DNA from: Pseudooceanicola endophyticus
GTDB taxonomy: Bacteria; Pseudomonadota; Alphaproteobacteria; Rhodobacterales; Rhodobacteraceae
DNA: 64,000 nt
Assembly (NCBI RefSeq): GCF_018760365.1
Contig: NZ_JAHIAB010000007.1
Span: forward strand, 1 to 64,000
Direction: 5' to 3'
Shown: positions 63,864 through 64,000 of the stretch, piece by piece
Layout of the letters: every line of letters begins with the position of its first letter
Numbering within the stretch: the first letter of the stretch is position 1
Position numbers and translations under genes: made by a program
The notes under the pieces: generated by a model
The model's database searches: none
Told to the model about the DNA's origin: nothing
The model's input: the letters and a program-made list of their open reading frames with translations, nothing else

Positions 63864-64000
63864 ATGCCTTATGCCCGCGCCACTTCCCTTTTGCTCCTTC
63901 TTGTGCTGGCCGCCTGTGCCGGCACCCCCGGAACCTCTGGCCAGAAGCTGAACTTCGTCGACGACAGCCCGCTCTACCCTAACGAGACCCCGCAGCTGCG
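63864..64000 (+). CDS. Putative lipoprotein, 5' part only
   Basis: The window ends after 45 codons. The N-terminus is a lipoprotein signal: LLLLLVLAACAG with a good LAAC lipobox at about residue 18, then a hydrophilic TPGTSGQKLNFVDDSPLYPNETPQL. An alternative ATG at 63871 is in another frame and shows no lipobox. Family cannot be told from this part. Confidence 0.65.
   Translation, partial: MPYARATSLLLLLVLAACAGTPGTSGQKLNFVDDSPLYPNETPQL

Overview
The window reads as a continuous piece of a high-GC alphaproteobacterial chromosome, most likely from the family Rhodobacteraceae. This rests on the gene content and order: the ethylmalonyl-CoA pathway genes ccr, ecm, mch and mcl2, the clustered TCA genes sdhCDAB / mdh / sucCD / sucAB / lpd, and many small proteins of a type I associate with that family. 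I see no rRNA or tRNA gene, no CRISPR array, no transposase and no phage gene. Genes are dense, often overlap by 1 to 23 bases, and use ATG, GTG and TTG starts.

Layout. 1-4.3 kb: end of etfA, a terminator, an unexplained 0.9 kb gap, a DUF6473-like gene, a 3-hydroxybutyryl-CoA dehydrogenase and an FUSC-type membrane protein. 4.3-7.2 kb: an SDR coupled to a RecD/Pif1-like helicase, and a small protein. 7.2-11.3 kb: divergent ccr and ecm, then acylphosphatase. 11.3-17.9 kb: an orphan beta-barrel protein, deoD, an aldo/keto reductase, a DUF1989 protein, an ornithine/lysine decarboxylase and three small proteins. 18-21.4 kb: sdhCDAB (minus strand). 21.7-25.3 kb: a TorF-like porin and the mcl2-nnrU-DUF1737-mch run. 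25.5-38.3 kb: mdh, sucCD, two lipoproteins, sucAB, two MAPEG proteins, lpd. 38.4-43.9 kb: a glycosyltransferase, an intradiol-dioxygenase-like protein, a PPOX flavoprotein, plsC, ftsX, ftsE and a zinc-ribbon protein. 44-50.8 kb: a DUF4175-type protein, lysA, a small lipoprotein, argH, a TlpA-like thioredoxin, tag. 50.9-55.3 kb: an EAL protein, phaA, phaB, an EamA exporter, a DUF465 protein. 55.4-64 kb: a TrmN6-like methyltransferase, DUF2007, a long-chain prenyl synthase, a coiled-coil membrane protein, greA, ETF-QO, a TPR protein, ispE and a truncated lipoprotein.

How the genes work together. phaA and phaB make 3-hydroxybutyryl-CoA from acetyl-CoA; ccr, ecm, mch and mcl2 are later steps of the ethylmalonyl-CoA route of acetyl-CoA assimilation; sdh, suc, mdh and lpd are the TCA steps that take up its products. 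ETF and ETF-QO pass electrons from acyl-CoA dehydrogenases to quinone. Several partner genes (epimerase, methylsuccinyl-CoA dehydrogenase, crotonase, mcl1) are not in the window.

The most interesting non-coding signal is a pair of identical TGTGATCACA palindromes, 21 bp apart start to start, upstream of both sdhC and sucC; this looks like a shared operator for two TCA operons. Other items worth checking are a perfect 17-bp palindrome before ETF-QO, a SucB with two lipoyl domains, an intradiol-dioxygenase-like protein that seems to have lost its iron ligands, and an orphan invasin-like barrel. I did not find a clearly new multi-gene system.
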